Assembly (NCBI RefSeq): GCF_030269925.1
Contig: NC_085121.1
Coordinates: 7,829,501-7,893,500 of the forward strand
From: Bombyx mori
Lineage: Eukaryota > Arthropoda > Insecta > Lepidoptera > Bombycidae
DNA: 64,000 nucleotides
Direction of reading: 5' to 3'
The notes under the pieces were generated by a model that saw nothing but the letters and a program-made list of their open reading frames with translations, was not told the DNA's origin and made no database searches. Below are positions 1 to 10,713 of the stretch, piece by piece. Positions within the stretch are counted from its first letter, which is position 1, and each line of letters starts with the position of its first letter. The position numbers were made by a program, and so were the translations under genes.

Positions 1-15
1 CAATTTTGGAGCAGA

Positions 16-260
16 TTTTTTTTTATTGCTTAGGTGGGTGGACGAGCTCACGGCCCACCTGGTGTTAAGTGGTTGCTGGAGCCCATAGACATCCACAACG
101 TAAATGCGCCACCCACCTTGAGATATAAGTTCTAAGGTCTCAAGTATAGTTACAGCGGCTGCTCCACCCTTCAAATCGAAACGCATTACTGCTTCACGGC
201 AGAAATAGGCAGGGTGGCGGTATCCACCCGCGCGGACTCACAAGAGGTCCTACCACCAGT
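16..260 (-). repeat. Bm1 SINE, 5'-truncated
   Basis: The T-run followed by a tail block (GGACGAGCTC, CCCACCTGGTG, AACGTAAATGCGCC, GAGGTCCTACCACCAGT) matches the 3' half of the Bombyx Bm1 SINE read on the minus strand. The tRNA-like head is absent, so this is a 5'-truncated copy. At least seven more recognisable copies lie in the window. Confidence 0.9.
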
Positions 261-1026
261 AAAAAGATAAACACATTGTAGAATAAATAGGCATTGCTCC
301 TGTAAAAAGTAATTAATAATGTATTTAATTTGTTAGTTTTACCTATTTATAATAGTTTTTGAAATGTCATTGATATGAAGTAGTACTGTTATTTATTTCA
401 CTATACGATATAATTGATACAAAATAAGCAATGGTTTGACCAAAGCGTACTAAAGTAAACGTAAGGCTAATTTATAGAAAAATGTTACTGGATGTGTTTT
501 AGATGTACGAGTAGGTACTCCTGGGAACAAATATTACTCATGGATCTTGAAGCAAAAATGGCTCGGAATTATAATCAGTTTCTATCAATCCTACCAGCTG
601 TTGAAGGGCAGAATAGGCTAAGTAGTTTTGATAAAATATAACTTAGAATAATAGCTGTTGTAGTTGGTACCTAAATTTTTTTTATAATAATACGGGTTTT
701 ATCTCAATAAATGACTTTGTTTACTTTTTTTGTTTTATATGCATTGCGGTACTAGTAATATTGTTTATATACCTAGAAGTCGAGGTTGAAAATAGCGTTA
801 ACTAATTGTACTCAAAGTTAGGCGAGTCAGGACGTCTTACTAATATTACTTGCTCATTATTCATATTGTACTTTTTAAATTCTTATAAATCATACCAGTC
901 CATATCTTAGGGTATTCTGTATAGTTATCTATAGGTATATTATTATAGTTAGTCACAACGATTACAATGAAGTTGTTCATGGTTGATTTTGATATTGAGC
1001 ACGAACAAGTAAAAAGTAGAACATAA
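261..1026. other. Gene-free AT-rich stretch
   Basis: No supported gene or RNA is seen between the SINE and the BEL/Pao target duplication. One short open stretch around 470-645 has no family resemblance that I recognise. Confidence 0.5.
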
Positions 1027-1031
1027 AGTAG

Positions 1032-1383
1032 TGTTAGGAAACCGACTAAAATTTCCTTTTCCTAATCCACGCCATCTATCGGCATAATGAAGAAATGTAA
1101 CGCGCCTCCTAGCGGGCGAAGAAAAGAACTATAGTCGACGCTTTCGAACCGCGCGCGCGCCAAATTAAAAAAGTCTTTTAATTCAAAAATACTGTTTTTC
1201 GCAAACTTTGCGATTCAACTTGTGCGTGTGTCCGTGTATTAAAAACTCCAGCATCCAGAACAGTGCCCCGGGGACAGAAGACCACAAAATATAGAAAGCA
1301 ATCATTTGTGAGTACCTTCCCCTTTTTAGTCGGTTTAGTTTCTGGGAATTTAAATTTAACTCAACAAACTTGTTTACACAACA
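1032..1383 (+). repeat. BEL/Pao 5' LTR (352 bp)
   Basis: This 352-bp terminal repeat begins TGTTAGGAAACC and ends ACACAACA, and the same sequence recurs at 7183-7534. It holds a GC-rich patch (CGCGCGCGCG) before an AT-rich stretch. I could not assign the primer-binding tRNA from the bases that follow it (TAATTTGGCCC). Confidence 0.95.
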
Positions 1384-1669
1384 TAATTTGGCCCTATCGA
1401 GCCGGACATTTACCGAATACAACTTCAAAATAGGTAAATACTCAATATTTCACGTATAAACCTGCAAACCTGTAGGTACCTACACACGTCTTACATATCG
1501 GTATTATTTGCAGAATATTCATTCAATAGTTCTATTTATTGCAATAATACGCATATATACGTAGTCAAATACTCTTAATATCCATTTCTACGTCTATCAT
1601 TACTTTAGGACTCAGTTTTAGTATATTTGGGTACGCGTCAAGCGGTAGTACATTTTTCTTCGAATCAAA

Positions 1670-4600
1670 ATGGCTCCATTGTCCGACCTTCAAATAAAAA
1701 TTAATACACTTAGAAGTCGTAAAGAACGATGTTTTAGACGTGTTCAACAATATTACGATCTAGCTAAAGCTGTGCAAAATAATACAGCAGAATTTAGTAA
1801 TTTGTCTGTGCGGGTCAGTGACCTCGAGTCCACTAGGGAATCTTTCGAAAAAATTGTTGATGAGATTTCAGTTTTGGAGTTAAAAAATGACCCTAATTAT
1901 ATCATCGGTAACCAAGAGGTGCATGCCCTTGATGACCTCTATTTTGAGATTTTACGTATTTTTCAAGAACATGATTCGCATTCGAAGTCATCGAAACAGG
2001 AAAACAAAGGCGCATCGGAGCGCGGCGCTCAGCCTCGTTTGCCTAAAATCGAATTGGTTCATTTCGACGGTAGATTAGAAAATTGGATCACATTTCGTGA
2101 TACTTTTTCCAGCTTAATTCATACCAATACAAGTTTAGGTAATATTGATAAATTCTATTACCTATTGTCAGTCGTAACTGGCCCTGCGCTTCAAATTGTT
2201 AAAAGTCTGCCGATATCAAACGACAATTATAATATAGTATGGACTAGCTTATGTGACAGATACGAAAATAAGCGTGCCATAGCTACGCGCTATATGGATA
2301 AGTTGTTTGCGTTCAAGCCGTTGTCTAACGAATCCGTGAACGGATTAAATTCCTTTTTGGAAACGTTTCAAGAGTGTGTTCAAGCCCTTGAGTTATTAGA
2401 AATTGGTAACTTAGCGGGATTTATTTTATGTTATATCGGATTGCGTAATATAGACCAGGTTTCAAGGCGTGAATTCGAACAAAAAATAGGTACAAACGAA
2501 ATACCTGTTATCAAAACATTGATCGATTTTGTCACAAACCAGACCCGAATATTGGAAATGTCAATGAACACAAGTACTTTCTCGAAGCCGAGTACTAGTA
2601 AAACTTTTACTCCTTCGATTCAAAATAAATCCATTAGTAAGCCTACCACTAAAAATACAAATTTAAAAACTTGTTTAGCAAGTAGTACGAGCGCTGATAA
2701 GGCTGATTACGCAAAAAAGGGATGTTTGTACTGCAATAAACCCTTTCATTCAATTTATAAATGTTTCGAGTATATCGCACTAACACCTGTACAGCGCATT
2801 AATAAAATAAAGGAGTTGCATTTGTGCGAGAACTGTCTCCGTCAAGGTCACGCGTCTAATGAGTGCCCGTCGAAGATAACATGTACGGTGTGTAAAAACA
2901 GGCATCACCACACGTTGCATGTTGATTCTAAAACAAGTGTAATTACTTCGGATTTTAATAATTCTTGCAACGATAATTTTATTAATAATAACGAAGATCG
3001 AGTCTCGTTGACGTGTTCGACTGGATCTACAGTCATGTTGGGCACTGCGATTATACACGTATTGGACGTTTTAGGCAAATATCAACCCGTACGAGTAGTA
3101 ATTGACAGTGGATCCCAATCTAGTTTTTTGACGAATGATTGTGCACAACGACTAGGACTCCCACGCCAAAAGTGTAACACACAACTGATAGGTTTAGGCG
3201 GAGCGGTAGTTCGTGATCACGGCATGGTTTTATGCAAAATCAAACCAACCACGTCCGATAATCCGATATTCAATTTAAAAACGGTTGTGGTTTCAAAAAT
3301 TTCTGGTGATATGCCTTCGGTTAACTTTACAGAAAATTTAAAACTCGAATATAAAAACTTGTTGTTGGCTGACCCTACTTTCTATCGTTCGAGTCGCATC
3401 GACATGTTGCTCGGCAGCGACGTATTTCCGTTTATTTATGACGGTGGAAGGTATAGTCCGTCGCGGCAAGGATTACCGTTGGCGTTAAGTAGTGTATTTG
3501 GTTACGTAATTACGGGTCAGCTGTCTTGCAATAATACGAGTAACACTAGAAATGTATCAATGTGCATGTTAAGCAGCGAATCAAAAGTCGATGACTTAAT
3601 TAAATCGTTTTGGGAAACAGAAAGCTTAGTCGCTGATTTGCCCAAAAACCCGGATGACGTCATCACTGAACAGATGTTTGTAAATGATTATAAGCGTGAT
3701 AGTACAGGTCGATACATTGTTAAATACCCGTTTAAGCCTGACTCTGAACTGGGAAACTCAAGGCAAATTGCGATAAAAAGATATCAAAATTTAGAACGTA
3801 AACTGTCGCGTTTACCAGACCTACGGAAGGAATATAAAAAATTTATGGATGAGTACGCTTCGCTCGGTCATATGATTTGTGTCGGTGAGGTATCAGAAGT
3901 GGAATCAGGGTACGTCATTCCCCACCACTGCGTACATAAGCCTGACAGCAGTAGTACTCGTCTCCGTGTAGTTTTCGACGCGTCTTGTCAAACCTCAAAT
4001 AATAAATCTTTAAATTCTGTTTTATACACGGGCCCGAAGTTGCAGGCTGATCTCGTGGAACTTTTGATACGTTTTCGGTTACGTAAGATTTCCTTATGCG
4101 GTGACATATCTAAAATGTACCGTTGTATTTTAATTGATGAGTCCCAACGTAAATATCAACACATTTTGTGGCGCGACTCGCCCAGTGAGCCCATTAAAGT
4201 GTACGAGCTGTGCACCGTGACGTATGGTGTAGCGAGTAGCCCGTTTCTAGCGATACGCACGCTACAGCAGCTAGCCGCGGACGAAGGCGCCCGCTTCCCA
4301 GAGGCTTCTCGTGCTCTGCGCGATGGATTTTTTGTGGACGATTTAATTTGGTCTGTGGATAACTTGGAAGAGGCTCTTAAGATTCAGCGGCAATTGGTCG
4401 AATTACTGAGGCTTGGTGGATTCGAATTACGCAAGTGGTCAAGTAATAGCGATCAATTACTTAAAGAACTGCCTAGTGATCAAGTTGAGCCCCCAGTGCA
4501 ATTCGACGACGGTAAAACTATGTCTATCAAAATTCTCTGTCTACACTGGTTGCCTAAAGAAGACGCATTTTCTTTTCGTACTACACATACGGTAGATAAT

Positions 4601-6907
4601 ATTACGAAACGCTCAGTACTTTCACAAATAGCTAAATTATATGATCCCTTGGGATACGTAGCCCCGTGTATTTTTCTTGCTAAGAATTTTATGCAAAAAT
4701 TATGGTGCGCTCAATTAGGGTGGGACGACACTCTTCCAAAGTTGTTACTCGATGAATGGTCAATGTTTTCATCTCAAATACCGTTTTTATCGAAACTAAA
4801 ACACGACCGGCATGTCTTTGTCCAAAACCATACGGTCTCTCAAGTGGTAGGGTTTTGTGACGCGTCAACGGCTGGATTCGCCGCCGTCGTGTATATTCGC
4901 AGTCAAGACGTGCAAGGTAACGTTAACGTTAGCTTACTGTTATCGAAATCTAAGGTCGCGCCCTTAAAAACAGTATCAATTCCACGTCTTGAATTAATGG
5001 CTGCTCACTTATTGTCAAAAACTTTACGGTACGTAATCGATATTTTGGCCAAGGAAGTAGAAATTGGCGAGGTACTAGCTTTTACTGACAGTTCAGTTGC
5101 ATTAACATGGATAAATACACCTGCGTTCAAACTAAAAACTTTCGTCGCCAATCGTGTCGCTAAAATTAATGAAAGCTCGACAGAGGTACAATGGTTTCAC
5201 GTGAATGGCACTGACAACCCCGCCGATGTGTGCTCTCGCGGCGCCACGCCAGCCGATTTGCTGCTGATCGCAGATCAGTGGTTCCGTGGCCCTCGATGGC
5301 TATACGAGCCACCGCATACGTGGCCTGTCAGATCGATAACAGAGTTCAAAGGTGAACCATTGGAACTCAAACCTCTTAAAGAAAACACTTTACTTAGTGA
5401 AACGTCAAATGTGAATACGGACTTTTATTCAATAATACTTAAATTTTCAAACTTTAACAAGGTACTGCGTATATTCGCCTGGTGTTACAGATTTATAAAT
5501 AATTGTAAAGCTTCTGTTGCTAATAGAGTAAAGGGTTCCTTACTTACTTCTGAAATAAATAAATCACACGATAAAATTATTCAAATTGTTCAATTAAAAT
5601 ATTTTGAGGATGACATTAAATCAATAAAAAAGGAAAATCGATGCTCGCAAAGCCTACGGAAACTCGACCCGTTCATCGATAGCCGTGGTCTCCTCATGGT
5701 GGGGGGTAGGCTTTCACACGCGGATTTGCCATTTACTCAACGTCATCCCGTGATTTTGCCCAAAAAATCGCATTTTACAAATATTTTGATAGATTACTAT
5801 CACAAGGTCTATTTACACAACGGGCCTAGATCTCTTCAAAACATATTAGCTCAAAAATATTGGATTATAGCCGCTAGGTGTGTGATACGATCGCGCCTTT
5901 CTAAGTGTGTTACGTGCTTTAAGAATAGGCCCACTATTAATCAACCTAAAATGGCCTCATTACCAAAGTGTCGTTTAGAGTCCGATATTTATCCCTTCCA
6001 ACATACTGTCGGTGTTGATATAGGAGGTCCATTTTATACAAAGGAATCAAATAGGCGTAATGCGAAAATATCAAAAGCCTATTTATGCTTATTTATTTGT
6101 TACTCAACACGTGCAGTACATCTTGAAGTACTCTCGGCGTTGACTACTGATTGCTTCTTGGCTTCGTTCGATCGGTTTACGGCTCGACGCGGACTGCCAC
6201 ATACGGTCTATTCTGACAATGGCAAAAATTTTGTTGCCGCTGGCAGACACCTAAATGAAATATATCAATTTTATAATTCAAAACAAAATCACTTGACTGA
6301 TCAGTTCACCATCAGAAAAGTAACGTGGAAATATAATCCTCCAACTGGTAGTCATTTTGGTGGGATTTTCGAAGCTGGAATCAAATCGGCTAAATACCAC
6401 TTAAAACGCGTAGTAGGTACACGCGCTTTATCATTCGAAGAATTATCTACCTTATTTTCTAACATAGAAGCGATTTTAAACTCGCGCCCTCTGTGCAGTT
6501 TATCTACCGATCCTAGTGAATTCGATGTCCTGACACCGGGACATTTTTTAGTTGGTCGTCAATTGGTTTCGGCTCCAAGTTATGATATCTCTGATGTATC
6601 TACTAATAATTTAACGCGTTGGAAATGTATTAAACAAGCCACATTGCATTTTTGGCGTCGTTGGAAACTAGAATACTTGCATACATTGCAGCAACGTCAA
6701 AAGTGGTACGTTGATGCTCCTAATCTATCTATAAATGACCTGGTACTGATTCACAATGATAATGCCCCTTGTCAACAATGGAGCTTAGGACGTGTAGAAC
6801 AGGTTCATCCCGGACTTGATGGGAGGGTTCGCGTTGTTACGGTTCGGACGCAAAATTCGAAGCTAAAGCGCCCTGTCACAAAACTGAGTCCTCTCCCTAA
6901 AGAGTAG
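1670..6907 (+). CDS. BEL/Pao Gag-Pol polyprotein
   Basis: This is one open frame of 1745 codons, starting at an ATG in good context (CAAAATGG). In order it shows a coiled N-terminal region, a DUF1759-like gag region (about residues 120-300), a Cys/His knuckle cluster (about 350-420) and an aspartic protease with a DSG active site near residue 478 (DUF1758 type). A reverse transcriptase follows, with FVDD near residue 887, then an RNase H-like part (GFCDAS near 1063). The integrase has an N-terminal His/Cys region near 1380-1430 and D, D and E at about 1450, 1514 and 1565. A DUF5641-like tail closes the protein. No env frame follows. The protein would copy the element's RNA and integrate the DNA. 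No stop or frameshift is seen, which is uncommon for a random genomic copy. Confidence 0.95.
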   Translation: MAPLSDLQIKINTLRSRKERCFRRVQQYYDLAKAVQNNTAEFSNLSVRVSDLESTRESFEKIVDEISVLELKNDPNYIIGNQEVHALDDLYFEILRIFQEHDSHSKSSKQENKGASERGAQPRLPKIELVHFDGRLENWITFRDTFSSLIHTNTSLGNIDKFYYLLSVVTGPALQIVKSLPISNDNYNIVWTSLCDRYENKRAIATRYMDKLFAFKPLSNESVNGLNSFLETFQECVQALELLEIGNLAGFILCYIGLRNIDQVSRREFEQKIGTNEIPVIKTLIDFVTNQTRILEMSMNTSTFSKPSTSKTFTPSIQNKSISKPTTKNTNLKTCLASSTSADKADYAKKGCLYCNKPFHSIYKCFEYIALTPVQRINKIKELHLCENCLRQGHASNECPSKITCTVCKNRHHHTLHVDSKTSVITSDFNNSCNDNFINNNEDRVSLTCSTGSTVMLGTAIIHVLDVLGKYQPVRVVIDSGSQSSFLTNDCAQRLGLPRQKCNTQLIGLGGAVVRDHGMVLCKIKPTTSDNPIFNLKTVVVSKISGDMPSVNFTENLKLEYKNLLLADPTFYRSSRIDMLLGSDVFPFIYDGGRYSPSRQGLPLALSSVFGYVITGQLSCNNTSNTRNVSMCMLSSESKVDDLIKSFWETESLVADLPKNPDDVITEQMFVNDYKRDSTGRYIVKYPFKPDSELGNSRQIAIKRYQNLERKLSRLPDLRKEYKKFMDEYASLGHMICVGEVSEVESGYVIPHHCVHKPDSSSTRLRVVFDASCQTSNNKSLNSVLYTGPKLQADLVELLIRFRLRKISLCGDISKMYRCILIDESQRKYQHILWRDSPSEPIKVYELCTVTYGVASSPFLAIRTLQQLAADEGARFPEASRALRDGFFVDDLIWSVDNLEEALKIQRQLVELLRLGGFELRKWSSNSDQLLKELPSDQVEPPVQFDDGKTMSIKILCLHWLPKEDAFSFRTTHTVDNITKRSVLSQIAKLYDPLGYVAPCIFLAKNFMQKLWCAQLGWDDTLPKLLLDEWSMFSSQIPFLSKLKHDRHVFVQNHTVSQVVGFCDASTAGFAAVVYIRSQDVQGNVNVSLLLSKSKVAPLKTVSIPRLELMAAHLLSKTLRYVIDILAKEVEIGEVLAFTDSSVALTWINTPAFKLKTFVANRVAKINESSTEVQWFHVNGTDNPADVCSRGATPADLLLIADQWFRGPRWLYEPPHTWPVRSITEFKGEPLELKPLKENTLLSETSNVNTDFYSIILKFSNFNKVLRIFAWCYRFINNCKASVANRVKGSLLTSEINKSHDKIIQIVQLKYFEDDIKSIKKENRCSQSLRKLDPFIDSRGLLMVGGRLSHADLPFTQRHPVILPKKSHFTNILIDYYHKVYLHNGPRSLQNILAQKYWIIAARCVIRSRLSKCVTCFKNRPTINQPKMASLPKCRLESDIYPFQHTVGVDIGGPFYTKESNRRNAKISKAYLCLFICYSTRAVHLEVLSALTTDCFLASFDRFTARRGLPHTVYSDNGKNFVAAGRHLNEIYQFYNSKQNHLTDQFTIRKVTWKYNPPTGSHFGGIFEAGIKSAKYHLKRVVGTRALSFEELSTLFSNIEAILNSRPLCSLSTDPSEFDVLTPGHFLVGRQLVSAPSYDISDVSTNNLTRWKCIKQATLHFWRRWKLEYLHTLQQRQKWYVDAPNLSINDLVLIHNDNAPCQQWSLGRVEQVHPGLDGRVRVVTVRTQNSKLKRPVTKLSPLPKE

Positions 6908-7170
6908 GATGAATAACTTATTATAAATCTATTTAATTCATTTCATTAATTTTATATTACAACTACATATCTATTTCATTTAAATTTATATATACAGTCC
7001 ATTTCGCTCAAAGGCTAATCGTATTAGTTTTTTTTTATTTAATTTTTTATTTTATGATTATATGTTTCAAGCAAAATTACATAATTTGCAAAGCCCATTC
7101 ATATAGGTTAACATTCTAGATATAATAACGTTATTTTGTGTTTACCTATTTTGAAATCATTGTTGATTTC

Positions 7171-7182
7171 GGTGGGGGGAAA
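7171..7182 (+). promoter_or_regulatory. Polypurine tract of the BEL/Pao element
   Basis: The purine run GGTGGGGGGAAA abuts the 3' LTR. This is where plus-strand DNA synthesis is expected to be primed. Confidence 0.75.
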
Positions 7183-7534
7183 TGTTAGGAAACCGACTAA
7201 AATTTCCTTTTCCTAATCCACGCCATCTATCGGCATAATGAAGAAATGTAACGCGCCTCCTAGCGGGCGAAGAAAAGAACTATAGTCGACGCTTTCGAAC
7301 CGCGCGCGCGCCAAATTAAAAAAGTCTTTTAATTCAAAAATACTGTTTTTCGCAAACTTTGCGATTCAACTTGTGCGTGTGTCCGTGTATTAAAAACTCC
7401 AGCATCCAGAACAGTGCCCCGGGGACAGAAGACCACAAAATATAGAAAGCAATCATTTGTGAGTACCTTCCCCTTTTTAGTCGGTTTAGTTTCTGGGAAT
7501 TTAAATTTAACTCAACAAACTTGTTTACACAACA
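7183..7534 (+). repeat. BEL/Pao 3' LTR (352 bp)
   Basis: This copy of the 1032-1383 repeat has no difference that I could find by eye. It is followed at once by the second AGTAG target duplication. Confidence 0.95.
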
Positions 7535-7573
7535 AGTAGATATAAAACAAACGTATATAGGTATGTTAAGGCT

Positions 7574-8017
7574 AATACCCGAAGTGCGGCTCTGCCTAGT
7601 TTTAGCCAGCTAAAACTAAGCTAAGCTAAAAAGTAAATAACTAAAATAATTTGATTGTTGATTCTTGCGTAGAGTGTTTAAGTTTATAAAGATGATTATA
7701 ATTTCAATTGTGTTATTCTAAAAATTTCTATAATGTTTACTTTTTCAAATAAATAACAACGTTCCTTGATTGTAGCTTGTTTTATTGTAGGTTGAACCAA
7801 TACGAAGAATAAAACCTAGTTTTAACCACGTAGGGTTGGCTACATTTAGTTGTAGCCAGCATAAAGAAGGCAATACCTAGTTTTAACCAAATGAAATCGG
7901 CTACACCTAATATTAGCCGTGAACGTAATTATCTGTTACACTTAGGTTTAAAAACCGACGTGCAGCTATACCTAGTTTTAGCCGGCTAGAACTAAGTGTA
8001 GCCGCACTTCGGGTATT
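7574..8017. mobile_element. 444-bp palindromic MITE
   Basis: The two ends are perfect 18-bp inverted repeats (AATACCCGAAGTGCGGCT), and the match continues imperfectly to about 47 bp. Inside, a short motif of the form ACCTAGTTTTARCC recurs in both orientations near 7591, 7814, 7875 and 7970, with weaker copies near 7842, 7903 and 7938. There is no coding capacity. The target duplication is unclear: only AAT/ATT at the edges. This looks like a non-autonomous DNA transposon of unknown superfamily. Confidence 0.75.
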
Positions 8018-8149
8018 CATCAAAAATCACATACATCTTTACACAAACTTTATGGAATTTTTCCCTTCATTTAATTCCACCCGCTTAAATTTTCGTATTA
8101 TTACAGGAATAATAGACACGATTTAACTTAAATTATAAAATAAAAGATT

Positions 8150-8187
8150 ATTATATATATAGATATAATATATATATATATATATAG

Positions 8188-8225
<38 letters not shown>

Positions 8226-8230
8226 TATAA
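8150..8230. repeat. TA-rich microsatellite
   Basis: This is a run of TA dinucleotides broken by GATATAA units. It lies between the MITE and the LRSAM1-type gene. Confidence 0.9.
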
Positions 8231-8601
8231 AATATAAGATATTAGGATATATTATTATAATGTAGTGTCATAGATAATAAATGGATAGTGTGTTGTTTGC
8301 CCTTCGCCATTTCTGTTTAAGAAAAATGAACATACTAATACTGTCAAAAAACGTCAATGTCCGATTTTTGCATTTATAAAAACAAAACAACAAATGGACT
8401 TCATGCAGTCCATTTTCGAAATACAAATTAATTTAATCTATTATTGTAGATTTGATAAGCTAATCAGATAGTACATGTATAAATTGAAAGTGCGCAAGAT
8501 CACGGCTATGTGTACCAAGTTTAGGTGACGGCTGGATTATCATCGGCTTTTTATTTTGAGACTTATTATTTGCCTGTTAATGGGTTGTGCTGCATCTTGC
8601 A

Positions 8602-8606
8602 TACAG
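8602..8606 (+). other. Possible 3' splice acceptor in the LRSAM1 5' UTR
   Basis: The sequence TTGCATACAG|GAAGCG looks like a splice acceptor, with a GTTAAT branch-like motif about 25 bases upstream. If it is used, the upstream in-frame ATG at 8580 is intronic and translation starts at 8616. This is an inference from the local motif only. Confidence 0.35.
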
Positions 8607-8615
8607 GAAGCGACT

Positions 8616-10700
8616 ATGTCGTTGTTCGGGAGATCTTCAAACAATATAGCTGACGATGATAGAGCTAAATTGGAAAGGAAGCTGTATGTTGCCAAAGAGT
8701 CCCCGGAGCCCGAATTCGACCTTTCTGATTGTAATTTGCGACAAATACCGTCCGGCACGTATTCTATTTGCAAGGTCTACAGAAAAGAATATATATATTT
8801 ACACAAAAACGATTTACATTCCTTGGAAGACGGCGGCCAGTTGTCTGATTTGTATCTTATTAAAGTGCTCAACATTAGTTCTAACAAATTTTCTCATCTT
8901 CCCAGTGACATAAAATATTTAGTTAATGTTACTGAGTTGTATGTTAGTGATAATATGCTAAAGAATATAACAGACAATATTCAATACATGGAGAACTTGC
9001 AAGTTTTGGATGTTTCGAATAATAAACTAAAAAGTCTTACACCAGTTCTTGGCAAATTGAAATATTTAAGAAAATTGAACATTACTGGTAACAGAGAATT
9101 AACAGAAATATGTCCTGAATTATGTTTTGCAAGGAATTTGATTTGCTTGGAATTGGATATGGAATATATTACTTTTCCTCCAGTTGAGATTTGTCAGCAG
9201 GGAACAAGAGAAATAATGAGGTATTTATGTAATAAGATGAATGTGGAATATTCCCCAGCTGCTGAAGAAATTGAAGTGTTTTCGATTAGAACATCTAATT
9301 CTCTATTGGATCCGTTTGCTAAAGCACATTCTACTACTTGGGAAGAACAAGAAGCTTCTATTGTCGCTCAAGAGAACAAGATACACAAAATAGCTAAAGA
9401 ACAAAGAGAAAAATTCTTGTCAAAGGTTCTACAAGAACAATTAGAGTTAGACTCTGAAATAGCTAAAGTTCATGAACAGAGGGAGACAGAAAGACAAAGA
9501 CTGATTAAGGCCATTCAAGATGATGAAAAAGAAATAGAATGTTTGGTTAATAATTTCATTCAATTTGAATACTTGAAACCAGAAATAATTCAGCAACAGC
9601 TTGCTCATGAACAGGCAGAGCATGAAAGGCTGCTTGAAATAACCAAACAAAATTATGATAATGTAAAGAAATCTGAGATTTTGAAAGCAATGGAAATGCT
9701 CCTGGAGGAAGACAGGTCAATACAATATTCTAAAAAACATTATGAAGACTCTTTGAATAATATTAAGCAGAGCATGTTGATGCAAGATGCAGAAATAGCT
9801 GATAAAGTAACAGATTTAATTAAAGCTAAAGATCAATCAAGGACAGTATTAGTGCAACAGTTTCTTGAAGATCAAGATATCCAAAAAGCTATTGTTGCCT
9901 CTTTGCTGGAAAGGGTGGATGCTAGAAGTTGGAGTTTGAATCAAGAAATATCCTTGATCTCATCTCACCTTGCCAGGCTGAGTGTTATAGAACAAGAGAA
10001 GAAGAAATTACATATAGCATATAACTACAATGAGTTGCTAAACCAGAGAGTGCAACTTGTGAACTTTTTGGATGATCTCTTCAATCAACAAAATAAACGG
10101 AGGAAGCAGCTAATTCAAACTGTAAAAGAAATGGAAAATGAAAAAAGCCAAACGAATGACTTTTGGTTGAAAAACTACCAAAAGTTGATAGAATCTGCCC
10201 CAAAGACTTTGTTAGATGTTGGTAAATGTTTAGATCCAGTTTTTGCTAACTACTTGCTACAAGAAGGTGTTATACACTGTTTACCATTTTTGGTTAAATT
10301 TTTGTTTTCTGGTGATGTATTAAGTAATATAACATTGGAAAAATTGAAAGAGAGTGGAGTTTCACTTTCAGCTGACAGAGATGCAATTATGAGAGCAATC
10401 AACTTTTACATTGGTATCAAAAATTCTGAAAATTCTAATGCTAATTATGAACAACCAACATCTATACAACCAAGTGCTCCAATAGAGGATGTCGATGAGA
10501 ACAATTGTACTGGAGTTGTAAATGTAGTTGAAGAATCTACTCTGGAATCGGAGTGCGTGATTTGTATGGATGCAAAATGTGAGGTGGTGTTCATACCATG
10601 TGGTCACATGTGTTGCTGTAAAGATTGCGGGGGAGGTGTTGAAGATTGTCCCATGTGCAGATGTAGTATTGAAAGGACAATCAAAGTTATGATGGCATGA
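8616..10700 (+). CDS. LRSAM1: LRSAM1-like LRR-SAM-RING E3 ubiquitin ligase
   Basis: The protein has 694 residues from the chosen ATG; vertebrate LRSAM1 has about 720. An N-terminal leucine-rich repeat block covers about residues 30-190. A long Glu/Lys/Gln-rich coiled coil follows (about 240-530), then a SAM-like region (about 545-610). The C-terminal RING (about 647-680) has perfect C-x2-C-x11-C-x-H-x3-C-x2-C-x6-C-x2-C spacing. LRSAM1 (Tal) ubiquitinates TSG101 and acts in endosomal sorting and clearance of intracellular bacteria. I chose 8616 because MSLFGR aligns with the family's N-terminus and A sits at -3. The frame is also open upstream, with an ATG at 8580 giving MGCAAS. No intron interrupts the coding region. 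Ortholog identity is by motif order and recall, and it is strong. Confidence 0.9.
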   Translation: MSLFGRSSNNIADDDRAKLERKLYVAKESPEPEFDLSDCNLRQIPSGTYSICKVYRKEYIYLHKNDLHSLEDGGQLSDLYLIKVLNISSNKFSHLPSDIKYLVNVTELYVSDNMLKNITDNIQYMENLQVLDVSNNKLKSLTPVLGKLKYLRKLNITGNRELTEICPELCFARNLICLELDMEYITFPPVEICQQGTREIMRYLCNKMNVEYSPAAEEIEVFSIRTSNSLLDPFAKAHSTTWEEQEASIVAQENKIHKIAKEQREKFLSKVLQEQLELDSEIAKVHEQRETERQRLIKAIQDDEKEIECLVNNFIQFEYLKPEIIQQQLAHEQAEHERLLEITKQNYDNVKKSEILKAMEMLLEEDRSIQYSKKHYEDSLNNIKQSMLMQDAEIADKVTDLIKAKDQSRTVLVQQFLEDQDIQKAIVASLLERVDARSWSLNQEISLISSHLARLSVIEQEKKKLHIAYNYNELLNQRVQLVNFLDDLFNQQNKRRKQLIQTVKEMENEKSQTNDFWLKNYQKLIESAPKTLLDVGKCLDPVFANYLLQEGVIHCLPFLVKFLFSGDVLSNITLEKLKESGVSLSADRDAIMRAINFYIGIKNSENSNANYEQPTSIQPSAPIEDVDENNCTGVVNVVEESTLESECVICMDAKCEVVFIPCGHMCCCKDCGGGVEDCPMCRCSIERTIKVMMA

Positions 10701-10713
10701 AACCTTGAATCAG

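Larger units (their letters stand above)
1027..7539 (+). mobile_element. Complete BEL/Pao LTR retrotransposon
   Basis: The element runs from LTR to LTR (1032-7534) and is flanked by a direct 5-bp target duplication, AGTAG, at 1027-1031 and 7535-7539. Both LTRs start TGTTAGG and end CACAACA. Between them lie a leader of about 290 bp, one uninterrupted Gag-Pol frame, and a purine-rich tract just before the 3' LTR. The LTRs look identical base for base and the frame is open, so the insertion is young and the copy may be competent. BEL/Pao is assigned from the DUF1759, DUF1758 and DUF5641-like regions of the polyprotein. Confidence 0.95.

Noticed and set aside
470..645. 57-codon open stretch with plausible protein composition
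   Set aside because: It is short, without recognised similarity or clear splice sites.
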